A stretch of DNA of 57,500 nt from Hirudo medicinalis (Eukaryota; Annelida; Clitellata; Hirudinida; Hirudinidae): NCBI GenBank assembly GCA_011800805.1, contig MPNW01000229.1:31327-88826 (forward strand), read 5' to 3'. Of this stretch, positions 55,423 to 57,500 are shown piece after piece. How positions within the stretch are numbered: the stretch's first letter is position 1; each line of letters starts with the position of its first letter. Made by a program: the position numbers and the translations under genes. Under the pieces are notes generated by a model, which was not told where the DNA came from, did not search any database, and was given only the letters and a program-made list of their open reading frames with translations.

Positions 55423-57176
55423 ATCGATTAAAAAGTGCCCTCACATCCTACTCTGATACTTAAGGCACTCAAAAGATCGGATAAATACAATACAAAAATA
55501 AATTCACAAGAGAATCTGCAACATTCTTGTGGTCATAACTCACGTAACATGACGTAACAATGTTCAGATGTCAATTGAATAAAAACTAACAATTCAAATG
55601 AATTTAATCACCAACGTATTTCGCACGGAAAGTTATTGAAAACAAAAGTCTAAATTAGACCAACAATTCTACCCACAAATTGTGCTGTAAATTATTTTTT
55701 ATTTCAAAGACCGGGAAATGCGCGAACGCAACTCCCAAAGACTCAGAAATTAAGTGCCCGAGTTGCCCCGATTTGGGGCAATCGCGGGGTTCAGCCGGCC
55801 CAGAGTGCAATGGGCTAGCCTCGTCTTGGGCGAGCCACCTGCCCGATCGTGGCTACACCTGCACCAGGTTGGTATGATTGGTCGTTATGTTTCATCACTT
55901 TTGCGGACCGTGGTTAATTCCGACCGTGCTTTCTCGCAAGAGGATTAAATGTTTACAATTTGTTTTCGTCAAAAATAATTAAAAATTAATAATAAAAATT
56001 GATTACATTCGAGCGAAAGAGACATAAGCATTTCATCTTCTCTTCGACGTTGGAGTGTTTCTGTCGGTCACAGAAACAAATGCCGCCGACAAACATGTTT
56101 TACTTTTCCAATGTTGACATTTTTTTGTTTGTAAATATTTTGCATGGCTTGAGCGGCTTGCGTGGACTTGTTTATGCTTGCTGTGCGACAGTCGGCACAA
56201 ATATTGCACGATGAAATACTAATTAGGATAATATAATAAATTATTATGATTGGAATGGTGTAATAAAATATTATAAGTTTAAGCTGGTTAGTTATTGGTT
56301 TAATTTGGATAATAATGAAAGTACTAAAATCAGGCAATAATTTGTATATTAAAATCAAGAAGATATTGAAACATTATGATTGGACAATAACTCATAAAAT
56401 ATTATTGTTATTATATTGTTATTGTTATTATTATAATAATATTAATTATTGTTATTAATCTAGGTGATTAGGTGATAAGATAATAATAATAATAATTATT
56501 AGTTATAATTTAAAATAATACCGTTGATTGGAATGCTTGTGAAATAAAAATTGTAGTTGATTTCTTTTAGAAATACTGAACGCCATCCTCACATTTTTAG
56601 GGCTGATCATTGACAATGATACAAACGGATCTTTGTTTAGCACTTCTGTGCAGTCAAATTGCCATGAGGTCATCCGAGTGACCTTGTTTGATTAGATTTT
56701 GAATTTCATTAATTTTGTTTTGAAATTGAAAAATAACGAAAACAAAGTGTACCCTCGAATGTGAAAGTATTAATTCTTAAATCGTGATATTTGAATCTGA
56801 TGCCGGACTCTTACATCTATAAATATATGACTGTTAATAATGAATTGTCACAGACATTAGGTCAAGTCACAACATGTCAAGTTCCATGTCATGGCTTTTG
56901 TAATTAATTATTTTTTTATGTTGTTATGGTATCCTGAAATACTGAAGGCATGATCATAATATACACTGAACTGTGCAAAATCAGCTTACAATGCATGAGT
57001 ATCAGGAAAACATGTGATATAATAATGATCCTATCTGATGATTAGGTGATAAGATATATAGATTTCCGAGCATCAATTCAACTGTTAAAATTACAAAAAT
57101 TAATCAAATTAACGATCAGAAACATGGCAGTATTTCATGACATTAAACCACAACAACATATCACGTCTAACCTGCC

Positions 57177-57360
57177 AGGAATTCGTATCCAGCGCCAAGA
57201 AAGACATGATGTTCGAAGGTCGATGGTTCAAACCTCAGCAATTCCACACCTGGAACGTGACGCCTGAAACTGATCGAGAAAACACCATTTCATCGACAAT
57301 AAGGAGTTTCTCTCTAAGACCCGGAGATTTTCAATTTCTTAAAGTTCCTCTCTGTCTTTT
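57177..57360 (+). other. Weak exon candidate
   Basis: An open frame after an acceptor-like CTAACCTGCCAG reads FVSSAKKDMMFEGRWFKPQ..., with a base composition less AT-rich than its surroundings. No family recognised; it could be an exon of a gene to the right or part of a repeat. Confidence 0.2.
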
Positions 57361-57500
57361 GATTATCAAACAAAAGCGCCGTTGGCACATTTGGCCATGA
57401 CACTAAGCCGGTGAAGAAAAGCTGTCTTTCATGTTGTTGCCGACGACAAATTCGTAATCACTCATCACTTCATTTCCAGGTAAATGTTCTCCGAAACAAA

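Larger units (their letters stand above)
54070..57500. other. Non-coding flank of AP-2 with repeats
   Basis: No firm exon. It contains an (AAT)n tract, a SINE copy, a GC-rich palindromic patch (55.68-55.90 kb), a very AT-rich stretch (56.2-56.5 kb) and one weak exon candidate near 57.18-57.36 kb. The AP-2 first exon and promoter may be here but I could not identify them. Confidence 0.45.

Overview
This is a eukaryotic, invertebrate-animal nuclear contig. It is AT-rich, with short canonical introns (mostly 50-400 bp), GT-AG (and a few GC-AG) splice sites, AATAAA poly(A) signals and metazoan gene families (SLC6 monoamine transporter, AP-2, an IL-17-like cytokine candidate, BRD8). By eye the SLC6 protein resembles arthropod dopamine transporters and the zinc-finger protein resembles rotund/lin-29, so a protostome is likely; I cannot name the species. 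Almost every real gene is multi-exonic. The gene models here were assembled by reading splice sites and checking frame closure. RPL4, DHX37, POLR2C, UTP23, DCUN1D and the zinc-finger gene close to an exact multiple of three.

Left to right. 1-2.6 kb: repeat-rich, with two tRNA-headed SINE-like copies in opposite orientation and one orphan exon of a glycosyltransferase-like protein. 2.7-6.9 kb (-): a dopamine-transporter-like SLC6 gene whose start codon lies 22 bp from a Ty3/Gypsy LTR (7.0-7.2 kb) with a pol remnant behind it. 7.9-10.0 kb (+): DCUN1D1/2-like neddylation co-E3. 10.4-10.8 kb (-): a small secreted, cysteine-rich IL-17-like protein, intronless. 11.9-14.5 kb (+): ribosomal protein L4, hosting three tandem box C/D snoRNAs of the U18 family in one intron. 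15.5-22.6 kb (+): DHX37, 28 coding exons. 22.7-30.1 kb: no recognisable coding exon. 30.1-34.5 kb (+): six-finger C2H2 factor of the rotund/lin-29/ZNF384 family. 34.5-40.3 kb: gene-poor and pyrimidine-rich. 40.4-41.6 kb (-): intronless 402-aa protein I do not recognise. 42.6-44.2 kb (+): POLR2C, tail-to-tail with BRD8 (44.3-48.6 kb, -). 49.4-50.8 kb (+): UTP23. 51.9-54.1 kb (-): transcription factor AP-2 (first coding exon not found). 54.1-57.5 kb: non-coding, with a third SINE copy.

Functionally the centre of the window is housekeeping: ribosome production (RPL4, its U18 guides, DHX37 and UTP23 of the SSU processome) and transcription (POLR2C, BRD8 of TIP60/NuA4). It is flanked by developmental regulators with large non-coding surroundings (rotund-like factor, AP-2) and by signalling genes (monoamine transporter, IL-17-like ligand). 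The points most worth a second look are the LTR at the transporter promoter, the three-copy U18 array, the IL-17-like gene, the unrecognised 402-aa gene, stop codons overlapping splice donors in two genes, and the overlapping 3' ends of POLR2C and BRD8.
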